From Devosia lacusdianchii (GTDB lineage Bacteria; Pseudomonadota; Alphaproteobacteria; Rhizobiales; Devosiaceae), in contig NZ_CP092483.1 of the NCBI RefSeq assembly GCF_022429625.1, positions 1,612,001 to 1,676,000 of the forward strand: DNA of 64,000 bases. The letters run 5' to 3'. A model generated the notes under the pieces. The model did not search any database and was not told where the DNA came from. It was given only the letters and a program-made list of their open reading frames with translations. Positions 1 to 8,700 of this stretch are shown piece by piece. Positions within the stretch are counted from its first letter, which is position 1. Each line of letters begins with the position of its first letter. The translations under genes were made by a program, and so were the position numbers.

Positions 1-131
1 TGGGGACGATGACCTCGGGCTTCACGTTCCTCCGCATCGACGCGTACTATCAGGAGATCATCAAGGGCATGATCATCGTCGCCGCCGTGGTGGCCGACCA
101 GTATCGCCAGCGGAAGCGGAAGAAGGCTTAG
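1..131 (+). CDS. C-terminus of RbsC-type sugar/inositol ABC permease (partial)
   Basis: The window opens inside a reading frame (codons from base 3) that ends at TAG 129-131, leaving 42 residues. They read as the end of an RbsC-type inner-membrane permease: a TSGFTFLRID-like segment, a last membrane helix (IIKGMIIVAAVVA) and a very basic cytoplasmic tail (RQRKRKK). RbsC-family permeases with iol genes usually import myo-inositol, and iolG follows 184 bases downstream on the same strand, so an inositol importer is the natural reading. The substrate is inferred from context only; the rest of the transporter lies outside the window. Confidence 0.75.
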   Translation, partial: GTMTSGFTFLRIDAYYQEIIKGMIIVAAVVADQYRQRKRKKA

Positions 132-160
132 TTCTGCCGCGTTCCATCCTCACCCACGGC

Positions 161-260
161 GTCACCCCGGCCTTGAGCCGGGGTCCATCCTGAGATGGAC
201 CAGCGGGGCGGCGGGCGTTGAAATACCCCAGGATGGATACCGGCCTGCGCCGGTATGACA
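161..260. repeat. Palindromic intergenic repeat, family 1, copy a
   Basis: A roughly 100-base element with two hairpin ends: GTCACCCCGG...CCGGGG at the left and CCGGCCTGCGCCGG...TGACA at the right, with inner complementary arms (CCATCCTGAG / CAGGATGG). Related copies occur at 1374-1450, 2501-2582, 3560-3654, 5571-5669, 9898-9983 and 60484-60569. It fills most of the gap between the permease and iolG. Confidence 0.8.
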
Positions 261-315
261 TCAAGTTTGTTGCATAACCGCGCCACCTCCCGGCGCGCCT
301 ACCCGGAGACTACAA

Positions 316-1353
316 ATGACCGTTCGTTTCGGCCTGCTCGGCGCTGGCCGCATCGGCAAGGTGCATGCCAAGGCAATCACCTCCAACCCCAAGGCCAAGC
401 TGGTCGCCGTTGCCGACGCTTTCGAGAAGGCGGCAACCGACCTGTCCGGCCAGTATGGCTGCGAAATCCGCACCATCGACCAGATACTCAAAGCTTCGGA
501 CATCGATGCGGTGGTGATCTGCACGCCGACCGATACCCATGCCGACCTGATCGAGCAGTTCACCAAGGCCGGCAAAGCCATCTTCTGTGAGAAGCCGATC
601 GATCTCGACGTCGAGCGTGTCAAGGCCTGCCTCAAGGTCGTCGACGCTGCTGGCGGCACGCTGATGGTGGGCTTCAACCGCCGCTTCGACCCGCACTTCC
701 AGGCCGTCAAGGACGTCATCGCCAAGGGCGAAATCGGCGCCGTCGAGATGGTGACCATCATCTCGCGCGATCCCGGCGCCCCGCCGGTCGACTATATCAA
801 GCGCTCGGGCGGCATCTTCCGCGACATGACGATCCACGATTTCGACATGGCCCGCTGGCTGCTCGGCGAAGAGGTCGAAACCGTGACGGCGCAGGCATCG
901 GTGCTGGTCGACAAGGCCATCGGCGAAGCCGGCGACTATGACAGCGTCTCGGTGATGCTCTCGACCGCGTCAGGCAAGCACGCCACCATCTCCAACTCGC
1001 GCCGCGCCACCTATGGCTACGATCAGCGCATCGAAGTGCACGGCTCCAAGGGCGCCGTCTCGGCCGAAAACCAGCGCCCGGTCTCGATCGAAGTCGCCAA
1101 CGCCTCCGGCTACACCCGCCCGCCGCTGCACGACTTCTTCATGACCCGCTATCTCGAGGCATATGCCCGCGAAATCAGTACCTTCATCGACGCCGTTGAA
1201 TCAAAATCTCCGGCCGCGCCGAGTGGGCTGGATGGGTTGATTGCATTGGCGCTGGCCGATGCGGCGGTGAAGTCGGTGAAGGAGGGCCGGGCGGTGAAGG
1301 TGAGCGAAGTCACCGGCGCGCTGGCGGATAAGAGCGTGTTCCAGGGGCGGTAA
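316..1353 (+). CDS. iolG: myo-inositol 2-dehydrogenase IolG (Gfo/Idh/MocA family)
   Basis: Cytoplasmic NAD-dependent enzyme oxidising myo-inositol to scyllo-inosose, the first step of inositol breakdown. The protein has 345 residues, normal for the family. An N-terminal Rossmann fold has GLLGAGRIG near residues 6-14, the EKP motif is at 92-94 (catalytic Lys93), and D170-x3-H174 matches the Asp/His pair known from Bacillus Idh. The ATG follows a GGAG Shine-Dalgarno. It lies on the plus strand behind the permease remnant and converges on iolB, so it is transcribed apart from the leftward iolCDEB operon. Other Gfo/Idh/MocA sugar dehydrogenases look similar; the iol context supports this call. 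Confidence 0.9.
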   Translation: MTVRFGLLGAGRIGKVHAKAITSNPKAKLVAVADAFEKAATDLSGQYGCEIRTIDQILKASDIDAVVICTPTDTHADLIEQFTKAGKAIFCEKPIDLDVERVKACLKVVDAAGGTLMVGFNRRFDPHFQAVKDVIAKGEIGAVEMVTIISRDPGAPPVDYIKRSGGIFRDMTIHDFDMARWLLGEEVETVTAQASVLVDKAIGEAGDYDSVSVMLSTASGKHATISNSRRATYGYDQRIEVHGSKGAVSAENQRPVSIEVANASGYTRPPLHDFFMTRYLEAYAREISTFIDAVESKSPAAPSGLDGLIALALADAAVKSVKEGRAVKVSEVTGALADKSVFQGR

Positions 1354-1373
1354 ACGCTTCCCAAATTCGATCA

Positions 1374-1450
1374 TCACCCTCGGGCTTGACCCGAGGGTCT
1401 CTCCTCGCCTGTGCCGTGCTGAAATTGGCCCTCGGATCAAGTCCGAGGGA
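1374..1450. repeat. Palindromic intergenic repeat, family 1, copy b
   Basis: Left arm CACCCTCGGGCTTGACCCGAGG and right arm CCCTCGG...CCGAGGG form two hairpins between the convergent iolG and iolB genes. The core resembles copy g at 60484-60569 more closely than copies d-f. It may also serve as a bidirectional terminator for the two convergent genes (inference). Confidence 0.7.
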
Positions 1451-1484
1451 AACGCCGGTGGGTGGGGAAACGTCAGGGCCAGCC

Positions 1485-2285
1485 CTACTTCAACAGCCAC
1501 TCATGCTCGGCCGCATTGTGGAATTTCCACACCCGCTTCGGGCCAGCCATGACGTTGAGATAGTACAAATCATACCCCGCCGTCGTCGCCACCGGGTGAT
1601 AACCCCGCGGCACCAGCGTCACGTCGCCATCTTCCACCGCCATCGCCTCGTCCAGGCTCCGGTCGTCGGTATAGACGCGCTGGAACGCAAAACCCTGAGG
1701 CGGGTTCATCCGGTGATAGTAGGTCTCTTCGAGAAAGCTCTCGTGCGGCAGGTTGTCCTGGTCATGCTTGTGCGGCGGGTAGGACGAGGTATTGCCCTGC
1801 GGGGTGATCACCTCGACCACCAGCAGCGAGTTGGCCGAGGCGTCGTCCTCCGGCATGATATTGTAGACGTGTCGTACATTGGCACCCTTGCCGCGGGTGA
1901 TGCGCGGATGGGTACCCGGCGGAATGACCTTGGCGGTGTAACTGCCGCCCCCCGGCGCCGCGCAGACCGCCAGCTCCACCGCCGTGGTCGCGTCGGCGAC
2001 CCATTCGCTGCCCATTGGCACATAGACAGCCCAGGGCGCGCCCTCGAACGGCGTCATGCGCTCGCCGATCTCGCCGAGATCGACACCGTCGACCGAAATC
2101 CGCGCCTTGCCGCTGACCAGCACCAGGCACAGCTCCTTGTCACCAGCCTCGCCGCCCGTGACCTCACCGGCGGCGAGCTTGTGCAGCGCGAAGCCGACAT
2201 AGGTCCACCCAGCCGAAGCCGGGGTGACGTCATGCACCAGGCCGGTCGTCCCCTTCGGGCGTATCAGGAGGTTGGATTTGCTCAT
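1485..2285 (-). CDS. iolB: 5-deoxy-glucuronate isomerase IolB
   Basis: Isomerises 5-deoxy-D-glucuronate to 2-deoxy-5-keto-D-gluconate in the inositol pathway. The protein has 266 residues, the usual length. It has the KduI/IolB double-cupin fold, with a recognisable metal-binding stretch HKHDQDNLPHE...Y in the C-terminal half. I chose the ATG at 2285 (MSKSNLLIRP) because AAAGAGGA lies just upstream; a longer frame to 2429 runs through the preceding gene. It is the last gene of the leftward iolC-D-E-x-B operon, and its first 56 bases overlap the small membrane-protein gene in another frame. Confidence 0.92.
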   Translation of the reverse strand: MSKSNLLIRPKGTTGLVHDVTPASAGWTYVGFALHKLAAGEVTGGEAGDKELCLVLVSGKARISVDGVDLGEIGERMTPFEGAPWAVYVPMGSEWVADATTAVELAVCAAPGGGSYTAKVIPPGTHPRITRGKGANVRHVYNIMPEDDASANSLLVVEVITPQGNTSSYPPHKHDQDNLPHESFLEETYYHRMNPPQGFAFQRVYTDDRSLDEAMAVEDGDVTLVPRGYHPVATTAGYDLYYLNVMAGPKRVWKFHNAAEHEWLLK

Positions 2286-2481
2286 TGGCCGGGTCCTCTT
2301 TTGGAAACGCATAGAAGAAATTGTAGAGCGAGTAGGCGAGGGCCGCCCCGACCAGGACGCCCCAGAAGGGCTCCTTGTTCCAGATCCATTCCCAGGCGCA
2401 CCACACCGCCAGAAAACCGGTGATGGCAACGCGCCGCCACAGGGGTCGAAACCAGCTTACGTCATTGGGCTTCAGCGCCAC
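2230..2481 (-). CDS. Small two-helix membrane protein inside the iol operon
   Basis: 83 residues if started at GTG 2481, which has GAGGAA upstream; an ATG at 2505 lies inside the neighbouring repeat and is less likely. Two hydrophobic helices are visible (VAITGFLAVWCAWEWIW and FWGVLVGAALAYSLYNFFY), followed by a polar acidic tail. I do not recognise a family. It sits between iolE and iolB, overlaps the start of iolB by 56 bases and carries the iolB ribosome-binding site within its own coding sequence, so the two are probably translationally coupled. A function in inositol use is guessed from position only. Confidence 0.65.
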   Translation of the reverse strand: MALKPNDVSWFRPLWRRVAITGFLAVWCAWEWIWNKEPFWGVLVGAALAYSLYNFFYAFPKEDPANEQIQPPDTPEGDDRPGA

Positions 2482-2500
2482 GCTTCGTTCCTCTTCGCTC

Positions 2501-2582
2501 GTCATTGCCGGGCTTGTCCCGGCAATCCATAGGGCCGAGCGCCGCCCTGTCAATGGATCACCCGGACAAGCCGGGTGATGAC
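2501..2582. repeat. Palindromic intergenic repeat, family 1, copy c
   Basis: GTCATTGCCGGGCTTGTCCC...GGCAAT forms one hairpin and CACCCGGACAAGCCGGGTG a second, ending in ATGAC. It lies between iolE and the small membrane-protein gene, within the operon. Confidence 0.75.
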
Positions 2583-2593
2583 GCTGGGCGGAT

Positions 2594-3508
2594 TTATCCC
2601 GGGAAGCCCTGAGTCTCCACTGTGTAGCCGGCGGCGGTCATGACGCGCATGAGCTCCTTGTAACCAACCTGCGCCATCCGGAGCGGCGGGTTGGGCTTGG
2701 GGTCCTGCTCGGCCTCGACCACGAACCAGCCTTCATAGCCGTAGTCGGCGAATTTCTGCACGATCGCGCCGAAGTCCAGCGACCCGTCGCCTGGCACGGT
2801 GAACGCACCGAGCGCGACGGCATCGAGGAATGATTGCTTGCTGCGATCGAGCTTGTTGATGACGTCCATCCGCACGTCTTTGACATGCACGTGGTTGATA
2901 CGCCTGTGGTGATTGTCGATGGCGCGGAGCACATCACCACCGGCAAATGCCAGATGGCCCGCATCCAGCAGAAGCGGAATGCCGGCGCCGGAATACTTCA
3001 TGAAGGCGTCGAGCTCGGGTTCGGTCTCGACCACAGCCGCCATGTGATGGTGATAGGAGAGGGGCATGCCCTGTTCCGCGCACCATTCGCCGAATTCAGT
3101 GACCTTGCGGGCATACGCCTTCATCTCGTCATCGGAGAGCTTCGGCTTCTGCGCCAGCGGAATCTCCCGCTTGCCCTGGATCGAGCGGCCGACTTCGCCA
3201 TAGACGATGCAGGGCGCGTTGACCGCCTTGAAGAGGTCGATCATCGGCTGGATGCGGTCTTTGTTGGCAGCGAGGTCTTCATCGACCAGCGTGCCAGAGA
3301 ACCAACCGCCGCACAGGGTAACGTCGGCCGCCTTCAGGATGGGCAGCATCACCGCGGGATCGTCAGGAAAGCGGCGGCCCTTCTCCATGCCGGTAAAGCC
3401 GGCCGAACGCGACTGGCGCAGGCATTCCTCAAGGGAAACGTCATCGCTGAGTTCGACCAGATCGTCGTTCCACCACGCGATGGGGGACATGCCGAGTTTG
3501 GCTTTCAA
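2594..3508 (-). CDS. iolE: Inosose dehydratase IolE
   Basis: Dehydrates 2-keto-myo-inositol (scyllo-inosose) to 3D-trihydroxycyclohexane-1,2-dione. It belongs to the xylose-isomerase-like TIM-barrel family. The protein has 304 residues starting at TTG 3508 (KAKLGMSPIAWWNDDL), which has GGAG nine bases upstream; this matches the family length, while the long frame to 3772 runs through a repeat. Metal- and substrate-site segments typical of the family are visible: LLLDAGHLAFAGGD, HVHVKDV and WFVVEAEQDP. It is third in the leftward operon, separated from iolD by a 164-base gap holding a repeat. Confidence 0.92.
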   Translation of the reverse strand: MKAKLGMSPIAWWNDDLVELSDDVSLEECLRQSRSAGFTGMEKGRRFPDDPAVMLPILKAADVTLCGGWFSGTLVDEDLAANKDRIQPMIDLFKAVNAPCIVYGEVGRSIQGKREIPLAQKPKLSDDEMKAYARKVTEFGEWCAEQGMPLSYHHHMAAVVETEPELDAFMKYSGAGIPLLLDAGHLAFAGGDVLRAIDNHHRRINHVHVKDVRMDVINKLDRSKQSFLDAVALGAFTVPGDGSLDFGAIVQKFADYGYEGWFVVEAEQDPKPNPPLRMAQVGYKELMRVMTAAGYTVETQGFPG

Positions 3509-3559
3509 GGTACTTGCTCCGAGTATAATGCCGCAGAGGGCCAGTATATTTCGCGATGC

Positions 3560-3654
3560 CATCCCGGCGAAGGCCGGGATCCATGTCCGTATGTGGCCCT
3601 GCCACAGAGTTCGCGGCCAAGGCCGGACCTGGATTCCGGCCTTCGCCGGAATGA
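3560..3654. repeat. Palindromic intergenic repeat, family 1, copy d
   Basis: ATCCCGGCGAAGGCCGGGAT at the left and ATTCCGGCCTTCGCCGGAAT at the right are two near-perfect hairpins, about 95 bases overall, placed between iolD and iolE inside the operon. Confidence 0.85.
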
Positions 3655-3672
3655 CCCGGTGGTTGATGGCTT

Positions 3673-5520
3673 CTACCCCGCCCGCTGCGCCTTCAGCGCC
3701 TGCACATAGGCCTCGCGCGCCGCATTCACCTGTGGGCGATCGCTGACTTCCGGCACCGCCACATCCCACCAATGCCCGCCTTCGTCGGTAGTAATCAGCG
3801 GATCGGTGTCAATAACGATGACCGTGGTGCGATCATTCCCCTCGCTCTCCTGCAAAGCTGTTTCCAGCTCGGCGATCGATCCGACCTTGCGCGAAATCGC
3901 CCCCATCGAGGCCGCGTGCGCGGCAAAATCGATTCCAGGCAGAGTGACATGGTGGGTGTCCTTCAACAGATTGTTGAAGTTGGCGCCACCCGTGGCCATT
4001 TGCAGCCGGTTGATGCAGCCATAGCCGGCATTGTCGAGCAGCACGATGGTGATCTTGGCGCCCAGCATGATCGAGCTGGCGATCTCCGAGTTCAGCATCA
4101 TGTAGCTGCCATCGCCGACCATGACGACCACGTCGTCATTGGGACGGGCGAGCTTGACCCCGAGCCCGCCGGCAATCTCGTAGCCCATGGTCGAGAAGCC
4201 ATATTCCATGTGGTAGCTGCCGGGACCATTGGCCTTCCACAGCTTGTGCAATTCGCCCGGCAGACCGCCGGCGGCGCAAACCAGTACCGCATTTTCTCGC
4301 GCCCGCTGCACCGCGCCGATAACCTGCGCGTCCGACGGTAGCTCGGCATTGGTACTGGCGGTGGCGCGGTCGGCGGCAACAAGCCACTCATCCTTGCCAG
4401 CCTTGGCCTTGGCGGTCCAGGTCTCGTCGGCCAGCCAACCGGTCAGGGCCTGGTTGAGCGCGTCGAGGCCCACCTTGGCATCGGCCACCAGGGGCAGGGC
4501 GCGGTGTTTATGGGCGTCGAACGGCTGCACGTTGAGGCCGACGATCTTGAGATCGTCGTTCTTGAACAATGCCCACGAACCGGTGGTAAAATCCTGCAAC
4601 CGCGTGCCCACGGCCAGCACCACATCGGCCTCTTCGGCCAGAGCGTTGGACGCCGAAGTCCCGGTGACGCCGACTGAGCCCATATTGAGCGGATGATCAT
4701 GCGGCAGGCTGGATTTGCCGGCCTGCGTCTCGAGCACCGGCACGCCATAGCGCTCGGCAAAGGTGCGGAGCGCCTTGCTGGCCTCCGAATAGAGCACACC
4801 GCCGCCCGCAATGATCACTGGCTTCTCGGCCTGCAACAGGGCGGCCGCGGCTGTGGCGAACTCGTCACCGTCAGGCATGATGCGGCGGACGTTCCAAACC
4901 CGCTCCTCGAAGAAGCTCTCGGGATAGTCGTAGGCTTCGGCCTGGACATCCTGACAGAGGCTCAGCGTCACCGGGCCGCATTCGGCCGGGTCGGTCAACA
5001 CGGCCATGGCGCGGCGCAGGGCCGGGATGATCTGTTCGGGGCGGGTGATGCGGTCGAAATAGCGGCTGACCGGCCTGAAGCAGTCATTGACCGTCGCGGT
5101 GCCGTCGCTGAAATCTTCCATCTGCTGCAGGACCGGGTCGGGCAGGCGGTTGGCGAACACATCGCCCGGCAGCAGCAGCACCGGCAGGCGGTTCACATGC
5201 GCCAGCGCGGCAGCCGTAACCATATTCAGCGCGCCGGGCCCGATGGAGGTGGTGCAGGCCATGAAGCGGCGGCGGAAGCTGGCCTTGGCATAGGCGATGG
5301 CGGCATTGGCCATGCCCTGTTCGTTCTGGGCGCGATAGGTCGGCAGCGTGTCCTTGATGCCATAGAGCGCTTCGCCGACACCGGCGACATTGCCATGGCC
5401 GAAAATGGCGAAGACGCCCCCGAAGATGGGGACGATCTCACCGTGGATTTCGGTCTTCTGCATGGTCAGGAACCGGGCCACGGCCTGGGCCATCGTTAGT
5501 CGGATCGTCTTCTGGCTCAT
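3673..5520 (-). CDS. iolD: 3D-trihydroxycyclohexane-1,2-dione hydrolase IolD
   Basis: Thiamine-diphosphate enzyme that opens the ring of 3D-trihydroxycyclohexane-1,2-dione to 5-deoxyglucuronate. It has 615 residues from ATG 5520 (MSQKTIRLTM), preceded by GAGGA at a good distance. The domain order is that of the acetolactate-synthase family: a Pyr domain with EIHGEIVPIFGG near residue 20, a central domain, and a PP domain with GDGSYMMLNSEI and downstream NAGYGCINRLQ, which bind Mg and the diphosphate. It is second in the operon after iolC. The gaps on both sides hold a palindromic repeat, so the polycistronic mRNA would carry stable stem-loops there. Confidence 0.94.
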   Translation of the reverse strand: MSQKTIRLTMAQAVARFLTMQKTEIHGEIVPIFGGVFAIFGHGNVAGVGEALYGIKDTLPTYRAQNEQGMANAAIAYAKASFRRRFMACTTSIGPGALNMVTAAALAHVNRLPVLLLPGDVFANRLPDPVLQQMEDFSDGTATVNDCFRPVSRYFDRITRPEQIIPALRRAMAVLTDPAECGPVTLSLCQDVQAEAYDYPESFFEERVWNVRRIMPDGDEFATAAAALLQAEKPVIIAGGGVLYSEASKALRTFAERYGVPVLETQAGKSSLPHDHPLNMGSVGVTGTSASNALAEEADVVLAVGTRLQDFTTGSWALFKNDDLKIVGLNVQPFDAHKHRALPLVADAKVGLDALNQALTGWLADETWTAKAKAGKDEWLVAADRATASTNAELPSDAQVIGAVQRARENAVLVCAAGGLPGELHKLWKANGPGSYHMEYGFSTMGYEIAGGLGVKLARPNDDVVVMVGDGSYMMLNSEIASSIMLGAKITIVLLDNAGYGCINRLQMATGGANFNNLLKDTHHVTLPGIDFAAHAASMGAISRKVGSIAELETALQESEGNDRTTVIVIDTDPLITTDEGGHWWDVAVPEVSDRPQVNAAREAYVQALKAQRAG

Positions 5521-5570
5521 GGTGTTCCTCATCGTCAGCGCCTCGCGCGAGGGTATCATTCTTTCGCGGT

Positions 5571-5669
5571 GTCATTCCGGCAAAGGCCGGAATCCCGGTC
5601 CATGGTCTTCCGCTACATCAAGCTTGCGGGGAGATGCGGACATGGACCCCGGCCTTCGCCGGGGTGACA
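5571..5669. repeat. Palindromic intergenic repeat, family 1, copy e
   Basis: GTCATTCCGGCAAAGGCCGG...AATC at the left and CCCCGGCCTTCGCCGGGG...TGACAT at the right, lying between iolC and iolD. Confidence 0.85.
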
Positions 5670-5688
5670 TCGATGGTTGATGGCAACA

Positions 5689-7614
5689 TCAAGCCGCCTT
5701 GCTCTCGCCTAGCCGTTCCCAAATCTCAACCAGCGCGCCGAACCGCCGCGCCATGTCGGCAACGGCCTCTTCGTCGGTGATTGTGCCAGCCAACCACGCT
5801 TTGGCGGCTTCGGCAAAGATTGTTCGGCCCACCGCAAAACCCTTCACGGTCCGCGACGACCGCGCTGCGGCAAAGCCCGCCTCCAGCGCCGCCTGCGGCG
5901 CTTCCAGGCCCAGCAGGACCACGCCACGGCAGAACGGATCGCGCGTTTCGATCACGCTGTCGACGGCCGCCCAGGCAGCCCGGTCAGCCTGCGGCTCGAG
6001 CTTCCACCAGTCCGGCCTGAGGCCGGCATCGTAGAGCTCGGTCAGGGCACGCGCCGTAGTGTCGGATTTGAGTTCACCATGCTTGCTGGCAATGATCTCG
6101 ATCAGGATGTCGCGGCCGACACGACGGGCCGCATCGTGCGCGGTTTGCAGCTTGTCGATCTGTGCCGCCTTGAGATCGGCAGGGTCGTCGGGGTGGAAGA
6201 AGCACAGCACCTTGAGGCAATGATCGACCGGCCAGTCGATGATGCGTCCACCCAGATCCTGGCTGAATTCGAAGCGTAACGGACGCGACCCGGGCAGCTC
6301 GACCGGGCGGGCGAGCCAAAAGCCCTTGGCTTCGGCGGCAAACAGCGCCTTCCGGCCATGCTTGTCGTCGAGCAGCATGCCGAAGCCGGGCCGGCCATCG
6401 GCGACGCGGGCGGCAGCCTCGACGGCCAGCACCTTGAACGCGGCGATCTTGTCTTCCCTGGCACCCGGCATGTCTTCGAGCTGGCTGCGATGATCGATAG
6501 CGAGGGCCATCAGCGTCGGCCATTGCCGGCGACGGTTGGTGGCCCAATGGATGTGGTTGAGATTGTCGTCGTTGCGCAGGGCCCGCTTCGGGCTGCCTTT
6601 GGCGAGGAAGGTCTCAAGCTCGGTCCAGCTCGGATATTCCGGCGCGCAGAGCAGGCGGCTCACGGCGAAGGCGCCGCAGGCATTGGCCCAGGTGGCCGAT
6701 GTCTGGTGGCTTTCGCCCTTGAGCCAGCCGCGCAGGAAGCCGCTCATGAAAGCGTCGCCGGCGCCCAGCACGTTATAGACTTCGATAGGAAAACCCTTGC
6801 CGACAATGCCGTCTTCGAGATTGGCGGGGATCGGACCATCATAGACGATGCAGCCCATGGGCCCGCGCTTCAGGACAATGGTCGCGGGGGAGAGAGCGCG
6901 GATCGTCCTGAGCGCGGAGAGCAGGTCGGCCTCGCCGGAAGCGATCAGCACTTCCTCTTCGGTGCCGACGATGAGGTCACAATCGGCCAAAACCGACTTG
7001 TATTTCTGCGAGACGACGTCCGAGGCGACGTAACGCTCGAAGCCGGCGTCATGCCCGGCCAGGCCCCACAGATTGGGGCGATAATCGATATCGAAGGCGA
7101 CGCGGGCGCCATTGGCCTTGGCGATGCGGATCGCCTTCTTCTGCGCCGCCTCACTGTTGGGACGCGAGAAATGCGTGCCGGTGACCACGATGGAGCGGCT
7201 GGAGGCGATCAGCGCCTCGTCGATATTGCTCTCATCGAGCGCCATGTCGGCGCAATCGGTGCGATAGAAGATCATCGGCGACACGCCTTCGGCTTCCACC
7301 GAGAGCAATACCAACGCCGTCAGGCGATCGGGATCAGTGGCGATGCCCCGCGTTTCGACGCCTTCGCGACCGAGCTGTTCGCGGATGAACCGGCCCATCT
7401 GTTCGTTGCCGACACGGGTAATGAGAGCCGACTTGAGACCAAGACGGGCCGTGCCGACCGAGATATTGGTCGGGCAGCCGCCGACCGATTTGGCGAAGCT
7501 GCCAATGTCTTCGAGCTTAGTGCCGATCTGCTGGCCGTAGAGGTCCACCGAGGCGCGGCCAATGGTGATGACGTCGAGGGTTTTCGTCCCGTCATCGGGG
7601 TGCGCATTGGTCAC
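5689..7614 (-). CDS. iolC: Fused 5-dehydro-2-deoxygluconokinase IolC with C-terminal DUF2090 aldolase-like domain
   Basis: 641 residues from GTG 7614, which has GGGAGGA seven bases upstream. Residues about 15-330 are a PfkB-family sugar kinase with the signature NVLGAGDAFMSGF (catalytic Asp in GAGD); it phosphorylates 2-deoxy-5-keto-gluconate. Residues about 335-640 are a DUF2090 domain, beginning near LNHIHWATNRRRQWP, a TIM-barrel family thought to cleave the phosphorylated product to malonate semialdehyde and dihydroxyacetone phosphate. This fused form is common in Proteobacteria and would explain why no separate iolJ is seen here. It is the first gene of the leftward operon, next to iolR and the operator at 7765-7778. 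Confidence 0.93.
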   Translation of the reverse strand: MTNAHPDDGTKTLDVITIGRASVDLYGQQIGTKLEDIGSFAKSVGGCPTNISVGTARLGLKSALITRVGNEQMGRFIREQLGREGVETRGIATDPDRLTALVLLSVEAEGVSPMIFYRTDCADMALDESNIDEALIASSRSIVVTGTHFSRPNSEAAQKKAIRIAKANGARVAFDIDYRPNLWGLAGHDAGFERYVASDVVSQKYKSVLADCDLIVGTEEEVLIASGEADLLSALRTIRALSPATIVLKRGPMGCIVYDGPIPANLEDGIVGKGFPIEVYNVLGAGDAFMSGFLRGWLKGESHQTSATWANACGAFAVSRLLCAPEYPSWTELETFLAKGSPKRALRNDDNLNHIHWATNRRRQWPTLMALAIDHRSQLEDMPGAREDKIAAFKVLAVEAAARVADGRPGFGMLLDDKHGRKALFAAEAKGFWLARPVELPGSRPLRFEFSQDLGGRIIDWPVDHCLKVLCFFHPDDPADLKAAQIDKLQTAHDAARRVGRDILIEIIASKHGELKSDTTARALTELYDAGLRPDWWKLEPQADRAAWAAVDSVIETRDPFCRGVVLLGLEAPQAALEAGFAAARSSRTVKGFAVGRTIFAEAAKAWLAGTITDEEAVADMARRFGALVEIWERLGESKAA

Positions 7615-7764
7615 AGCAATCCTCCCACGCGGCTCTTGGCCGATCTGTTCTCCAACAAGCAAAACATCCATGCAAATGTGCAGCATGCTGCCAGCCCATC
7701 GCATGCAAGCTTACCGCTTGCTGGTTGCCATTATGAAACATGGGTTCCGACTATTCGTCAATAT

Positions 7765-7778
7765 GGAATGTTCATTCC
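7765..7778. promoter_or_regulatory. Probable IolR operator (GGAA-N6-TTCC)
   Basis: GGAATGTTCATTCC lies in the 176-base gap between iolR and iolC. It matches the palindromic GGAA-N6-TTCC recognition motif known for IolR of Sinorhizobium meliloti. It is 151 bases upstream of the iolC start and just after the iolR stop, so it fits repression of the iolCDEB operon. Confidence 0.65.
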
Positions 7779-7790
7779 AATTGTGAAATG

Positions 7791-8633
7791 TCAGCCACGC
7801 CGCCGCTTTTCCGCGATGGAAACGGTGAGGGCCATCGCAAAGGCCATACTGGCCGACAGCGAGCGGAAGCCGGCATGATCGGCCTCGACCACCTCGAACC
7901 ATTCCTTCGAGCACTCGGCCAGCGGCGAGAATGCCGAATCGGTGAGCGACACCACGGGAATGCCGCGCGACGCCAGCATGCGGGCCTGGGCCGCGCTTTC
8001 GGAAGCATAGGGCGAAAAGCTGACGGCGAAAGCGGCGTCGCGCGGCGTGGCCATGGCAAGCAGATCATCATCTATGCCGGCCGAAGTGCCCACCAACTGG
8101 CACTTCACGCGCAGCTTGCCGAAGGCATAGGCCATGTAGCTGCTGATCGGATAGGAGCGGCGCTTGGCAATGAGATAGATGGTGTCGGCCTTGGCCAGCA
8201 GCGTCACGGCCCGCTCGAAGGCATCTGGCTCCACCGCCGCAGAAATTGCGTCGATCGAGCGATGCGCGGCAGAGATGAAACCATTGAAAATCGTGGTGCT
8301 TTCAGCCAGTGCGGCCCCGTTCTGCTCGAGGGTTCGCAGCCGCTCTTCATAAGACGACGTGCGCTCGCGCAGGCGGGCGCGGAACAGCAATTGCAGCCCG
8401 GAAAAGCCGTCAAAGCCAAAGTGCTGGGCAAACCGGACCAGGGTCGACGGTTGCACATCGGCCGAAATCGCAATGCTGGCCGCCGTCCCGAACGCGATCT
8501 CGTCGGGATGATCGAGCGCATAGGCGGCCACCTGCGTCAGCCGCTTGGGCAACTCGCCCTTGCGCTCCAGAATGGCCGCGCGTAGCGCATCGAAATCCTG
8601 CGGCGGCTGCTCTTTGGCTGTTGCGTCTGACAT
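7791..8633 (-). CDS. iolR: RpiR-family regulator of inositol catabolism, IolR
   Basis: 280 residues from ATG 8633 (MSDATAKEQPP). Residues about 15-90 form the RpiR-type helix-turn-helix, including the family-typical VQPSTLVRFAQHFGFDGFSGLQ. Residues about 125-260 are a SIS sugar-phosphate-binding domain (DTIYLIAKRRSYPISSYMAY...). Regulators of this type repress iol genes until an inositol intermediate is bound. It lies directly upstream of iolC on the same strand and divergent from a Gfo/Idh/MocA gene, with inverted repeats on both sides. Assignment as IolR rests on family plus location. Confidence 0.85.
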   Translation of the reverse strand: MSDATAKEQPPQDFDALRAAILERKGELPKRLTQVAAYALDHPDEIAFGTAASIAISADVQPSTLVRFAQHFGFDGFSGLQLLFRARLRERTSSYEERLRTLEQNGAALAESTTIFNGFISAAHRSIDAISAAVEPDAFERAVTLLAKADTIYLIAKRRSYPISSYMAYAFGKLRVKCQLVGTSAGIDDDLLAMATPRDAAFAVSFSPYASESAAQARMLASRGIPVVSLTDSAFSPLAECSKEWFEVVEADHAGFRSLSASMAFAMALTVSIAEKRRRG

Positions 8634-8700
8634 GGCTATTTTCCCCGCTACGCCACCATAATCCCCAATCCACGCCATCAATCAACCCCCGTTAGAAAGC

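Noticed and set aside
6358..7878. 506-codon plus-strand open frame
   Set aside because: It is antisense to iolC, whose domains and motifs are clear; such long shadow frames arise from the high GC content and third-position bias.
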